DNA from: an uncultured Faecalibacterium sp. | GTDB lineage: Bacteria > Bacillota > Clostridia > Oscillospirales > Ruminococcaceae | Length of the DNA: 64,000 nt | Assembly: GCA_937880095.1 (NCBI GenBank) | Contig: CALFLK010000023.1 | Location: forward strand, 1 to 64,000 | Direction: 5' to 3' | In this document: piece by piece, positions 16,756 to 26,312 of the stretch | How the letters are laid out: every line of letters starts with the position of its first letter | Position numbering within the stretch: position 1 is the first letter of the stretch | The notes under the pieces: generated by a model | What the model was told of the DNA's origin: nothing | Databases searched by the model: none | What the model saw: only the letters and a program-made list of their open reading frames with translations | Program-made: the position numbers and the translations under genes

Positions 16756-18345
16756 ATGGAAACCTATGGCATTGAAAATCTTGGCATCCTGAACCCCAAA
16801 GCTGTGTACCGCAATCTGACGCCCGCACAGCTGACCGAAGCTGCTCTGCGCCGCGGCGAGGGCTCTCTGAGCAATACTGGCGCTCTGGTTGTTACTACCG
16901 GTAAGTACACCGGCCGTTCTCCTAACGACAAGTTCATCGTTGACACCGAGGGTGTCCACAACGATATCGCATGGGGCAAGGTAAACCGCCCCATCAGCCG
17001 TGAAAAGTTCAATGCTATCTGGGAAAAGGCAGCTGCTTACATGCAGGGTCGCGAAGTCTTCATTTTTGATGGCTACGCAGGTGCAGACAAGACCTATACC
17101 CAGAAGTTCCGTATCGTCAACGAGCTGGCTAGCCAGAATATGTTCATTCACCAGCTGCTGATCCGCCCCACCGCAGAGGAGCTGGCAAACTATGGCGAGC
17201 CTGACTACACCCTGCTGTGCGCTCCCGGTTTCAAGTGCATCCCCGAGCTGGATGGCGTGAACAGTGAAGCTGCTATCATCATCGACTACGAGGCTCACAA
17301 GATCCTGATCGCTGGCTCTCGTTACGCTGGTGAGATCAAGAAGAGCGTCTTCTCCACCATGAACTACGTCATGACCAAGAAGAACGTTCTGCCCATGCAC
17401 TGCTCTGCTAACATGGACCCCGAGACCCACGAGACCGCAGTCTTCTTTGGCCTGTCCGGTACCGGTAAGACTACCCTGTCTGCTGATGCTTCCCGTAAGC
17501 TGATCGGCGACGACGAGCACGGCTGGTCTCCCGACGGCGTGTTCAACTTCGAGGGTGGTTGCTACGCAAAGTGCATCAACCTGAAGGCTGAGAACGAGCC
17601 CGAAATTTACAACGCTATCCGCTTTGGCTCTCTGGTCGAGAACGTTGTCATGGATCCCGAGACCCGTGAGTTCGACTTCGACGATGGCAGCCTGACCGAG
17701 AACACTCGTGTTGGTTACCCCGTTGACTATATCTCCAACAGCCAGATCCCCGGCAAGGGCGGTATCCCCAAGGTTGTTATCTTCCTGACTGCTGACGCAT
17801 TCGGTGTTCTGCCTCCGATCAGCCGCCTGAGCAAGAATGCAGCTATGTACCACTTCGTCACCGGCTTTACCTCTAAGCTGGCTGGCACCGAGCGTGGTGT
17901 TACCGAGCCGCAGCCCACCTTCTCCACCCTGTTTGGTGAGCCCTTCATGCCCATGGATCCCTCTGTTTACGCAGAGATGCTGGGCGAGAAGCTGGAGAAG
18001 TACGGCACCAAGGTCTACCTGGTCAACACTGGCTGGGCAGGCGGCAGCGCAGCTATGGGCGCAAAGCGCATGAAGCTGGCTTACACTCGTGCAATGGTTA
18101 CCGCAGCTCTGAACGGCAGCTTCGATAACATCGAGTTCAAGCATCACGACGTCTTCAACGTGGACTACCCCACCAGCTGCCCCAATGTACCTGCCGAAAT
18201 GCTGGACGCACGCGGCATGTGGGCTGACAAGGCTGCTTACGACGAGCAGGCTAACAAGCTGGCTACCATGTTCGCTGACAACTTCGCTAAGAAGTACCCC
18301 AACATGCCCGCTGAGATCACCGAGGCTGGCCCCAAGGCAAAGTAA
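16756..18345 (+). CDS. pckA: Phosphoenolpyruvate carboxykinase (ATP)
   Basis: The 529-residue enzyme interconverts oxaloacetate plus ATP with PEP, CO2 and ADP. In gut fermenters it often runs towards oxaloacetate to make ATP. Seen are the substrate segment TTGKYTGRSPNDKF (about 47-60), the PEPCK-specific kinase-1a loop GLSGTGKTTLS (232-242), the metal-binding GDDEHGW (251-257), and the adenine-site region ENTRVGYPVDYI. Length is typical of the ATP-type. The ATG at 16756 follows ACGGAGG; upstream in-frame codons to 16711 are leader. Codon use is strongly biased to GCT/AAG/GAG-type codons as in ackA, suggesting high expression. Bounded by its own promoter and terminator. Confidence 0.98.
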   Translation: METYGIENLGILNPKAVYRNLTPAQLTEAALRRGEGSLSNTGALVVTTGKYTGRSPNDKFIVDTEGVHNDIAWGKVNRPISREKFNAIWEKAAAYMQGREVFIFDGYAGADKTYTQKFRIVNELASQNMFIHQLLIRPTAEELANYGEPDYTLLCAPGFKCIPELDGVNSEAAIIIDYEAHKILIAGSRYAGEIKKSVFSTMNYVMTKKNVLPMHCSANMDPETHETAVFFGLSGTGKTTLSADASRKLIGDDEHGWSPDGVFNFEGGCYAKCINLKAENEPEIYNAIRFGSLVENVVMDPETREFDFDDGSLTENTRVGYPVDYISNSQIPGKGGIPKVVIFLTADAFGVLPPISRLSKNAAMYHFVTGFTSKLAGTERGVTEPQPTFSTLFGEPFMPMDPSVYAEMLGEKLEKYGTKVYLVNTGWAGGSAAMGAKRMKLAYTRAMVTAALNGSFDNIEFKHHDVFNVDYPTSCPNVPAEMLDARGMWADKAAYDEQANKLATMFADNFAKKYPNMPAEITEAGPKAK

Positions 18346-18368
18346 TTTGCCCCTTTTAATCGCATAAT

Positions 18369-18406
18369 AAACGCCCCGGTCTGTATTTGCAGACCGGGGC
18401 GTTTTC
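18369..18406 (+). terminator. Terminator of pckA
   Basis: Perfect 15-base arms 18369-18383 and 18390-18404 (core ACGCCCCGGTCTG) around TATTTG, followed by T and C. It begins 23 bases after the stop. Confidence 0.93.
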
Positions 18407-18435
18407 TTGTTTTTAGAGGGGTTCTGTGCTATGCT
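18407..18435 (+). promoter_or_regulatory. Promoter of the membrane glycosyltransferase gene
   Basis: TTGTTT (18407-18412), 17-base spacer and TATGCT (18430-18435) with the TGn extension at 18427-18429. It overlaps the tail of the pckA terminator. Confidence 0.6.
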
Positions 18436-18474
18436 ACAAACGATCAAAATTTACAATGAATGGGAGGAAATCTC

Positions 18475-19944
18475 TTGAAAAAACAAAGGTCTTTGTATAC
18501 GGCTTTTGGGTATGCTTTTGCTGTATTTATGGTGCTTCTGGCGGGCATCAGCCTGTTTACACATGATAATCCTTTTTTGGAGCTGGGCACAGTGCAACTG
18601 CTGATTGTTACAGCGATTGTCGGCTGTGCTTTGACAGGTGCATTGTATCTGTGGGATAAAAAAGGAAAAGTACCGCAGCGTACCTGGCTGGTCGTGCTGA
18701 TCCTGTTTGCCGTGTACTTTGCTGCCCAGATGTTTGTGGCAGTGAAACTGCAGGTTTGGGCACGCGGTGAATGGGATTATACCCGTGTGTTCCGCGAAGC
18801 AGAAGAACGTGTTTTACATGGAATGGCACCTACGGACTATTTTGGAAAGTTCCCCAACAATGTGCCGTATTATTGGGTGCTGTGCGGATTTTTCGGCATT
18901 TTGCACTTTTTCGGTGTGACGGAATTCATGATGCCGCTGCTGCTTTTGAACATGGCTTGCATCAGCGGTTCGCTGCTGATGATGTACGGCATGGCACGTC
19001 GTCTTGTTGGCAAAAAGTGGGCACTGCCTGTGCTGGTACTGGGTATGCTTTGCCCGGGATTGCTTTTGTATGTGCCGATTGCCTACACGGATACCCTGTC
19101 GCTGCCGTTTGTGTGTGGTGCAGCGTATCTGTGGCTGCTGGCAAGAGAACAACACCAGAAAGAAAACACGCAAAAAACAATGCTCTTTGCCGGCCTGGCG
19201 GGCGTTGTGGCAGCGCTGGGTGCAGTGCTGAAAGTTTCTGTTGCTATTTTGCTGATTGCGTTTGTATTGGATGCATTGATTTTCTGGAATGGCCGTCAGC
19301 GCTGGAAATCACTGCTGGTTGGGCTGGTGTGTTTTGCACTGGTTCTGTTTGGCGGAAACACACTGGCACAAAGCAATATGCCGGATTACAATTTTGAAAA
19401 AATTCCCTTTACCCATTGGATCATGATGGGCCTGCACGGAAAAGGTACGTATTGGGACGATGATTATGAGCTGACCCTGTCCTACGAGACCTACGAGGAG
19501 CGCATGGAGTTCAACAAGCAGGAGATTGCACGTCGCCTGCAGGAGATGGGCCCGCTGGGCTTTTTGGATCACTGCCGGGAAAAGCTGTCCTTTATGATTA
19601 GTGATGGCACTTATTATGCACCGTCCAAGCTGAACCGTGCGGCAAAAGAGCCGTGCATCTGGCATGAATTTGTAATTCCCGGTGGCAAATACGCAGGATT
19701 TTTGTATTATCTGGCAGATGGTATGCAGGTTTGCCTGCTGCTGGCGTGTGCACTGGGCAGCTGGCGCGCTGCAAAGTCGGGAAAGCATGAGATGACCGTG
19801 TTCCGTGTGGCATGGTTTGGATTGGTGCTGTTTTTGCTGTTGTGGGAAAACCGCGCACGATATCTGGTCAATTTTATCCCGCTGTTTTTGCTGTTTGCAG
19901 GTGCAGGTCTGCTTCCGAGAGAAAAAAGTAATACCATCGAATAA
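18475..19944 (+). CDS. Polytopic membrane glycosyltransferase (GT-C / PMT-like)
   Basis: The 489-residue protein has about 11-12 hydrophobic helices and a large first extracytoplasmic loop with EWDYTRVFREAEERVL and the segment YFGKFPNNVPYYW. An acidic residue pair in the first loop and a YPNN-like motif are typical of GT-C lipid-linked-sugar glycosyltransferases (GT39/PMT-like). Donor and acceptor are unknown; cell-wall or lipid glycosylation is inferred. Start: TTG at 18475 has GGGAGG seven bases upstream (18462-18467). The ATG at 18460 overlaps that site and is less likely. A clear terminator is not seen before the fucosidase promoter region. Confidence 0.75.
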   Translation: MKKQRSLYTAFGYAFAVFMVLLAGISLFTHDNPFLELGTVQLLIVTAIVGCALTGALYLWDKKGKVPQRTWLVVLILFAVYFAAQMFVAVKLQVWARGEWDYTRVFREAEERVLHGMAPTDYFGKFPNNVPYYWVLCGFFGILHFFGVTEFMMPLLLLNMACISGSLLMMYGMARRLVGKKWALPVLVLGMLCPGLLLYVPIAYTDTLSLPFVCGAAYLWLLAREQHQKENTQKTMLFAGLAGVVAALGAVLKVSVAILLIAFVLDALIFWNGRQRWKSLLVGLVCFALVLFGGNTLAQSNMPDYNFEKIPFTHWIMMGLHGKGTYWDDDYELTLSYETYEERMEFNKQEIARRLQEMGPLGFLDHCREKLSFMISDGTYYAPSKLNRAAKEPCIWHEFVIPGGKYAGFLYYLADGMQVCLLLACALGSWRAAKSGKHEMTVFRVAWFGLVLFLLLWENRARYLVNFIPLFLLFAGAGLLPREKSNTIE

Positions 19945-19987
19945 AAATATAAAAAGAAGGCTTAAAAACCCAGCACGATAAAACTCC

Positions 19988-20083
19988 AAGTGCGAAAATC
20001 GCAAGGTTCTTAAAAAAGATAGCTGTTTTTGTGAACGTTAAATTGGAAAAAAGATTTCAAAAAGTGCGAAAAAAATGTATACT
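19988..20083 (+). promoter_or_regulatory. Promoter and repeated operator-like sites before the fucosidase operon
   Basis: TATACT (20078-20083) with TTTCAA (20055-20060) at 17 bases is the likely promoter. The 11-base sequence AAGTGCGAAAA occurs twice, at 19988-19998 and at 20062-20072. The first copy is half of a perfect dyad TGCGA-AAA-TCGCA (19991-20003); the second lies inside the promoter spacer. This layout suggests a repressor acting at two sites on the glycan-degradation operon. Confidence 0.5.
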
Positions 20084-20178
20084 ATAACTAATGTTGCTTT
20101 TTGCTTGAAGTCTGTTTTCACGAAGGAATGTCTTCAGACAAAAAAGAAGAACTGAACGTACGCATGAGGAGGAAAAGA

Positions 20179-22752
20179 ATGAAAAAGCAAGCATTGAAAA
20201 AGATTCTGACAGGCACACTGGCTGCAGCGCTGCTTGTTACATCTTTTCAGGCAGTGGCTTGGCAGGTAAAAGCAGATGCTCCGAAATCGGATAACGGTTT
20301 GCAGCTCTGGTATGATGAGCCTGCCTCGGAAGGCCAGAATATTCTGAGTAAAGGTGATTTTGGAACCACTGACGAAGACAATACCTGGCAGCAGCAGACG
20401 CTGCCCATCGGCAACAGCTTTATGGGTGCCAATGTCTATGGCGAAATCAGCAAGGAACAGCTGACTTTCAACCATAAGACGCTGTGGAACGGTGGTCCCA
20501 GCTCTCGTCGTCCGGACTACAAGGGCGGTAACAGAGAAATTGCAGACAATGGTCAGAAAATGTCCGATGTCTACAAGCAGGTTATCGAACTCTACAAACA
20601 GCATAGAGACGCAGAAGCCAACGAACTGGCAAAGAAGCTGGTCGGTTTGGTGGACGGTTATGGCGCTTACCAGTCTTGGGGCGATATCTACGTTGACTTC
20701 GGTTTTGATCCGGAAAAGGCAACGGAGTACAAGCGCAGCCTGGATCTGAACAATGCAGTAGCATCTGTGGATTTCAAGTATAATGATACCGCAATGCACC
20801 GCGAATACTTTGCCAGTTATGTGGACGATGTAATCGCCATGAAGTTTACGGCAAAGGGCGCAGAAAAGCTGAACTTCACCATTTCTTTCCCGGTAGATAA
20901 CGCCGAAGGCGTACAGAATAAAAATCTGGGCAAGAACACCACCACAACCGTAACGGGTGACACCATTATTGTTGCAGGTGAAATGCAGGATAACCAGCTG
21001 AAGCTGAATGGTCAGCTGAAGGTTGTGATCCCGCATGGTCATGGTACTGTCGAGCCTGTGGGCGAGGATAAGCTTTTTGTTTCGAACGCATCGGAAGTCG
21101 TTGTGTATGTGGCTGCCGATACCGACTACATGAATGAATATCCGGAGTACCGTACCGGTGAATCCGCAGAAGAGCTGAATAATCGTGTTGCAGAGCGCAT
21201 CGAGAATGTGAGCAACATGACCTATAAGCAGGTCAAGCAGCGTCACATGGATGACTACAAGGAAATCTTTGACCGCGTATCTCTGGATCTGGGTCAGAGC
21301 GTTTCCAAGAAGACGACCGATCAGCTGCTGGCTGGATACAAGGATAATTCCAATACCGCAGAAGAAAACCGTCAGCTGGAAGTTTTGCAGTTCCAGTATG
21401 GTCGTTATCTGACCATCGCTTCTTCTCGTGAAAATGATTTGCCCGCTAACCTGCAGGGCGTTTGGCAGAACCGTGTTGGTGACCATGGTCGTGTGCCTTG
21501 GGCATCGGACTACCACATGAACGTTAACCTGCAGATGAACTACTGGCCGACCTATTCCACCAATATGGCGGAATGTGCAAAGCCGCTGGTTGACTATGTG
21601 TATTCTTTGATGGAGCCCGGTAAGGTCACTGCACAGAACTACTTTGGCGTTACCAAGGGCGGCTTTACTGCACATACCCAGAACACGCCCTTCGGCTGGA
21701 CTTGCCCGGGCTGGAACTTCAGCTGGGGCTGGTCTCCGGCAGCACTGCCCTGGATTCTGCAGAACTGCTGGGAGTACTATGAGTACACCGGTGATGTGGA
21801 GTACATGGAAGAGCATCTGTACCCGATGCTGAAAGAAGCAGCTCTGCTATATGACCAGATTCTGATTGATGATCCCAACGGCAGCGGTCGTCTGGTATCT
21901 GCTCCCGCATATTCTCCGGAACATGGTCCTGTTACCGCAGGTAACACCTACGAGCAGTCTTTGATTTGGCAGCTGTATGAAGATACCATCACTGCTGCAG
22001 AGACCCTGGGCGTAGATGAAGACAAGGTCGCAGAATGGACCGAACGTCAGAAGAAGCTGGACCCGATTGTAGTTGGTGACGACAACCAGATTAAAGAATG
22101 GTATACCGAAACCTCGTTCTACAGCGTGCCCGGCACACAGCATGGTCACCGCCATATGTCTCACCTGCTGGGCTTGTTCCCCGGTGATCTGATCTCTGTG
22201 GATAATCCCAAGTTTATGGATGCTGCAAAGGTTTCCCTGAAAGAGCGCGGCGAACAGAGTACCGGTTGGGGCATGGGTCAGCGTATCAACGCATGGGCTC
22301 GTACCGGCGACGGCAACCAGTCCCACAAACTGATTCAGAACCTGTTCAAGGGCGGTATTTACCCCAACCTGTGGGATGCACACGCTCCGTTCCAGATTGA
22401 CGGCAACTTTGGCTACACCTCCGGTGTTGCTGAAATGCTGATGCAGAGCAACATGGGTTACATCAATATGCTGCCCGCTCTGCCGAGTGTTTGGGCAAAC
22501 GGCAGTGTCAGCGGCTTGATGGCACGCGGAAACTTTGAGGTTTCCATGCAGTGGTCCAGCGGCAAGCTGACCGAAGCTAAGGTCTTGTCGAATAATGGTG
22601 GTACTGCTACTGTACAGATTGCAGATGCTCAGAATATCACTGTTAAGGATGCCTCCGGCAACACGATTGAGGCTACCGCAGTTGCAGGTAAGCCCGGTCG
22701 CTTCACCTTCGAAACGAAGGCAGATGGTGTGTACACCATCACGGTTGCCTAA
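20179..22752 (+). CDS. Secreted alpha-L-fucosidase, GH95 family
   Basis: The 857-residue protein is a GH95 inverting 1,2-alpha-L-fucosidase or relative that cuts terminal fucose from mucin O-glycans, milk or blood-group oligosaccharides. It has a Sec signal (KK..., hydrophobic 10-26, cleavage near A33). The N-terminal domain contains LPIGNSFMGANVYGEI, the (alpha/alpha)6 domain contains NLQGVWQNR (from residue 424) and NLQMNYWP, the likely general acid is E581 in SPEHGP, and D741 lies in FQIDGNFGYTSG. No anchor or transmembrane tail is visible, so it is probably released or held by its partner. ATG 20179 follows AGGAGG; 26 upstream codons are open but unconserved. The surface protein gene follows 54 bases later. 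Confidence 0.93.
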   Translation: MKKQALKKILTGTLAAALLVTSFQAVAWQVKADAPKSDNGLQLWYDEPASEGQNILSKGDFGTTDEDNTWQQQTLPIGNSFMGANVYGEISKEQLTFNHKTLWNGGPSSRRPDYKGGNREIADNGQKMSDVYKQVIELYKQHRDAEANELAKKLVGLVDGYGAYQSWGDIYVDFGFDPEKATEYKRSLDLNNAVASVDFKYNDTAMHREYFASYVDDVIAMKFTAKGAEKLNFTISFPVDNAEGVQNKNLGKNTTTTVTGDTIIVAGEMQDNQLKLNGQLKVVIPHGHGTVEPVGEDKLFVSNASEVVVYVAADTDYMNEYPEYRTGESAEELNNRVAERIENVSNMTYKQVKQRHMDDYKEIFDRVSLDLGQSVSKKTTDQLLAGYKDNSNTAEENRQLEVLQFQYGRYLTIASSRENDLPANLQGVWQNRVGDHGRVPWASDYHMNVNLQMNYWPTYSTNMAECAKPLVDYVYSLMEPGKVTAQNYFGVTKGGFTAHTQNTPFGWTCPGWNFSWGWSPAALPWILQNCWEYYEYTGDVEYMEEHLYPMLKEAALLYDQILIDDPNGSGRLVSAPAYSPEHGPVTAGNTYEQSLIWQLYEDTITAAETLGVDEDKVAEWTERQKKLDPIVVGDDNQIKEWYTETSFYSVPGTQHGHRHMSHLLGLFPGDLISVDNPKFMDAAKVSLKERGEQSTGWGMGQRINAWARTGDGNQSHKLIQNLFKGGIYPNLWDAHAPFQIDGNFGYTSGVAEMLMQSNMGYINMLPALPSVWANGSVSGLMARGNFEVSMQWSSGKLTEAKVLSNNGGTATVQIADAQNITVKDASGNTIEATAVAGKPGRFTFETKADGVYTITVA

Positions 22753-22806
22753 AAGAAACAGAATGCGTAATGGATACGAATGACTTTTAATTTCAGGAGG
22801 AAGAAC

Positions 22807-25800
22807 ATGCGATCTGTGAAACAGAGAGTACTGGCAGCACTCTTGACGGCAGTGATGCTTGGTACTTATGTTATGCCGGCGTATGCAGCAGATGCCACGG
22901 TATCGGCAGACTCTGCAGCTGGTGAAACGATTGTGGTGGAAGATACAACCGCCGCAGAAAAAGAAGAAACGGTTGTCCCCGATGCGGAAACCGAGGTACA
23001 GCCGGAAGAGCAGCCGGAGGAAAAAACGGCAGAGCAGCCTGAAGCAACGCCTGAGGTGCAGCCGGAAGAAAACCCGGAAGCTGCACCCGAGGCAGACCCG
23101 ACTGCAGAACCTGAGCTGAACCCCGCAGAACAGCCGGAAGAAGCACCTGTGGAAGAAGAACCCGCAGAGGAAGAACCGGTTGCAGAGGAGCCTGTAGAAG
23201 AGCCGGCAGAAGAAACTGCCAACCAGCTCGTAGTAGTGGATGTAACGGATGATACCGTGGCTCTCTTTGCAGAAGGTCATGTTGCATTGGATAAAGCACC
23301 GATGCAGAGCTCTGCAAAAGCCAGCAGCGAAGAAGCTGCCGGCAGCAATGAGTGGGGCGATGGTCCTGCAGCTTGGGCATTTGATAACGATATCACCACG
23401 GCTTGGCACAGTGCTTACACTGGTCAGCAGTTGCCCCAGACGATCGAGTGGAAACTGGGCAATGATGGTGCAACTTTTGTCGTAAGTGGTTTGCATTACC
23501 AGATGAAGAACAATGCCAATGACGGCAATGGTCGCTGGGAAAAGATCACGATTGAGGCATTTGTAAAAGGCAAGCAGGTTTGGAGCGGTGAAGCTACGCT
23601 GACAAGCGGCAACTGCAATATTACTTTTGACCAGCCTGTTACAGCAGATGCCATGAAAGTAACGGTTCAAAAGAGTACCGGCATTTCCGAGAGCAATAAA
23701 AACAAGTTTTCCAATGCTGGTGAACTGACCGTTTATGGCGAAAAGCCGGCTTCTGCAGAAGAATATGTTTATGTTCCGATGCTGGACAAAACCGCTATGA
23801 AGGAATCTGCAAAGGCAAGCAGCGAAGAAGCAGCAGCTACCAGCCAGTGGGGCGATGGTCCCGCAAGCTGGGCATTTGATGGCGACATCGGCAAGGCTTG
23901 GCACAGCAAATATAGTGGTGGTCAGGTACATGGTCCCCACACCATTGAGTGGAATTTGACCAGTGATAAATCCGCTGTGTTGGTTGGTCGTCTGGAATAT
24001 GTTATGAAGGGCGGAAACAATAGCGGCAATGGTCTGTGGAAGCAGATCAAGGTGGAAGCTACTGTTAATGGTGAGCAACAGGTCGTATACGAAGGTCAGG
24101 TAAAAACAGGCAATCACGCAATGATCGACTTTACCACCGGTCCGGTAAATGCTACCGCACTGAAGGTAACGGTCAAAGAAGGTCACAATGATTTTGCCTG
24201 TGCTGGTGAACTGACCGTTTACCAGGCTAAGACCAAGATCGAAGTCGATCCCGAATCGCTGCCGCTGACCCAAAAGTATCAGCAGATTCCCCAGAGCCAG
24301 ATTGCAGAAGATGGCGTTACTGCAAGCAGCCAGCATGCAACGCAGGATACTACCGGCGACGGTCCTGCAAAATGGGCATTCGATGGTAAGAACAACACTG
24401 CATGGCATGTAGAGTATAATACCGACCTGACAAATGACCCGGCTTGGATTCAGTGGAATCTGGGCGAAGTCAAGACCGTTGGTCAGATCGGCTACATCCG
24501 TCAGGATAACCGGGACAGCAAGGGCAATGGCCGCTGGAAGAAGGTTGTTGTTTCCGGACAGAAGGAAGATAACAGCTGGGTTGACCTGCGCAAGGTCACG
24601 ATCCAGGAGTCCCAGATGATGAATAATGGCGACGAGGTTTTGATTCCCTTTGCTCCCGCTGATGTGAAGGCACTGAAGGTCACCATTACGGATAGCTATA
24701 ACGCAGGCTCTCAGAAGTTTGCACAGGCTGGCGAAATCAAGACCTATGAGGTTGTAGACAAGGAAACCTACGCGGTTACCTTGGACACAGCAACCAAGAA
24801 TGTGGAAGAAGGCGAAACCTTCCCGCTGAATGTAAAATTCATTGATGATAAGACCGGCGCAGAAGTGCCGAATGTTACCTTTGATTGGTCTGTACAGGGC
24901 GGTAACCTGTCCGTGCAGGGTGAAGGCAAGAGTGCAACCGTTACGGCTCACAGCGCAGGTGAAAGCACGGTTCGTGTCGCAGTTACATACAACAACACCT
25001 TGTATGTCGGTGTGTGCGATGTGACGGTTGTAAAGAAGGACGTTGATAGTGTGATTGCTATCAACGGCAAGAATTACACCGTCAAGAGTCTGGAAGAGGC
25101 TGTCGCAAAGGCAGGTAACGGAACCATCAGCAGCATCGAATTCAAGAGCGGCGTGATTCGCAAGGATGACTTCGACTTCATCTCTGCACACGCAGAGCGC
25201 TTTGATGAGGAGCTGAAGACCTTCCGTATCGACGACGCAGTTGTGCCCATGAGCCTGAAGAATGATGCAATCCCGGCAAATGCCTTCAAGCTGAATGGTT
25301 CTGGCAGCGTTGGTTTGACCAACGTCTATCTGGGCAAGAACATCAAGGGCATCGAAGGTTCTGCATTCTATCAGTGCAAGCAGCTGGTTTCTTTTGCAGC
25401 ACCCGGTGTAGAGTACCTCAAGGTCAATGCACTGGGCGGTCTGAAGAGTCTGGAAACCTTGGAGCTGCCCGCTCTGAAAGAACTGAACAATAACTGCATC
25501 AAGGACGCATATGGCGTAAAGAGCGTTAAGCTGCCCAGTGTTGTTACTTTGGGTCAGAACGCATTCAAGGGCTTCTCCAAGCTGACGGATGTCACTTTGG
25601 GCGAAACCATTCCGCATATCGAGTATCGCGCACCGCTGGGTCTGGCAAGCACACCCCAGAAGAACGGCGTGAGCCTGCACGTTCCCAAGAGCAAACTGGA
25701 TGCTTACAAGCAGAGCAGTTACTTTGCAGATGGCAAGTGGGCTGGTCTGACTCTGGTGGAAAAAGAGCTGGCAACCGTAACCTTTGATGTGGATGGAAAG

Positions 25801-26205
25801 CAGACAACGGTTCAGGTCGAGCTGGGTGAAAAGCTGGGCGCAAAGCTGCCCGCAGATCCCACCAAGGAAGGCTTTACCTTCGCTGGCTGGGTTGACGAAA
25901 ACGACAATGCAGTTACCGCTGATACCGTAGTGAACGGCAATCTGACCGTCACGGCAAAGTGGACGGAAAATGAAAAGCCTGTCGATCCTACTCCGCCCCC
26001 CGACAAGCCGGTTGAACCTACTCCGACCCCGGAGAGCACGGCAAAACCTGTAGAGCCTTCGAATCCGACAACGCCCTCTGCTCCGGCACAGGGTAACGCA
26101 ACCAAGACCGGTGATACCACCTACCTGTTTGGTTGGATGGTACTGGCTGGTGTAATGGCTGCAGGTGTGGTTTGGACCTACAGAAAGCAGCGCTGCAACA
26201 AGTAA
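22807..26205 (+). CDS. Large surface protein: discoidin repeats, BspA LRRs, InlB repeat, C-terminal membrane anchor
   Basis: The 1132-residue protein has a Sec signal (cleavage after AYA, residue 27), a Pro/Glu-rich stalk (about 45-138), three F5/8-type-C/CBM32-like domains (about 158-313, 322-472, 491-648; repeats of GDGPAxWAFDxxxxTAWH), an Ig-like domain (about 654-744), BspA-type LRRs (about 750-985), one InlB B-repeat (about 988-1058, ending TFAGWVDEN...VTAKW), a Pro/Thr-rich spacer and a TM helix with a basic tail RKQR. The tail NATKTGDTT before the helix resembles a sortase signal but lacks LP. CBM32-like domains suggest carbohydrate binding, so it may hold cells or the cotranscribed fucosidase on host glycans. 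AGGAGG at 22796-22801 sets the start. Confidence 0.85.
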   Translation: MRSVKQRVLAALLTAVMLGTYVMPAYAADATVSADSAAGETIVVEDTTAAEKEETVVPDAETEVQPEEQPEEKTAEQPEATPEVQPEENPEAAPEADPTAEPELNPAEQPEEAPVEEEPAEEEPVAEEPVEEPAEETANQLVVVDVTDDTVALFAEGHVALDKAPMQSSAKASSEEAAGSNEWGDGPAAWAFDNDITTAWHSAYTGQQLPQTIEWKLGNDGATFVVSGLHYQMKNNANDGNGRWEKITIEAFVKGKQVWSGEATLTSGNCNITFDQPVTADAMKVTVQKSTGISESNKNKFSNAGELTVYGEKPASAEEYVYVPMLDKTAMKESAKASSEEAAATSQWGDGPASWAFDGDIGKAWHSKYSGGQVHGPHTIEWNLTSDKSAVLVGRLEYVMKGGNNSGNGLWKQIKVEATVNGEQQVVYEGQVKTGNHAMIDFTTGPVNATALKVTVKEGHNDFACAGELTVYQAKTKIEVDPESLPLTQKYQQIPQSQIAEDGVTASSQHATQDTTGDGPAKWAFDGKNNTAWHVEYNTDLTNDPAWIQWNLGEVKTVGQIGYIRQDNRDSKGNGRWKKVVVSGQKEDNSWVDLRKVTIQESQMMNNGDEVLIPFAPADVKALKVTITDSYNAGSQKFAQAGEIKTYEVVDKETYAVTLDTATKNVEEGETFPLNVKFIDDKTGAEVPNVTFDWSVQGGNLSVQGEGKSATVTAHSAGESTVRVAVTYNNTLYVGVCDVTVVKKDVDSVIAINGKNYTVKSLEEAVAKAGNGTISSIEFKSGVIRKDDFDFISAHAERFDEELKTFRIDDAVVPMSLKNDAIPANAFKLNGSGSVGLTNVYLGKNIKGIEGSAFYQCKQLVSFAAPGVEYLKVNALGGLKSLETLELPALKELNNNCIKDAYGVKSVKLPSVVTLGQNAFKGFSKLTDVTLGETIPHIEYRAPLGLASTPQKNGVSLHVPKSKLDAYKQSSYFADGKWAGLTLVEKELATVTFDVDGKQTTVQVELGEKLGAKLPADPTKEGFTFAGWVDENDNAVTADTVVNGNLTVTAKWTENEKPVDPTPPPDKPVEPTPTPESTAKPVEPSNPTTPSAPAQGNATKTGDTTYLFGWMVLAGVMAAGVVWTYRKQRCNK

Positions 26206-26236
26206 ATTAGCAGCGACATTTCCCAGAAAATAAAAG

Positions 26237-26282
26237 AACTCGACCGATGAGAGTAGATACTCTTGTCGGTCGAGTTTTTTGT
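26237..26282 (+). terminator. Terminator of the fucosidase operon
   Basis: Outer arms AACTCGACCGA (26237-26247) and TCGGTCGAGTT (26266-26276) plus an inner GAGTA/TACTC pair, followed by TTTTT. It faces the end of the opposing DUF4153 gene. Confidence 0.9.
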
Positions 26283-26312
26283 TTTGTTTTTAGGTTGTAA
26301 TAACAATAAAGA

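Noticed and set aside
22866..23222. A Ser/Gly-rich - strand frame opposite the Pro/Glu stalk of the adhesin
   Set aside because: It is the reverse reading of a GAA/CCN-rich stalk and has no independent signals.
21847..25680. A 1277-codon open frame on the - strand opposite the fucosidase and adhesin genes
   Set aside because: The translation is rich in Cys, Ile, Asn and Leu without a domain, has no ribosome site, and mirrors the codon bias of the real genes on +. It is a shadow frame.
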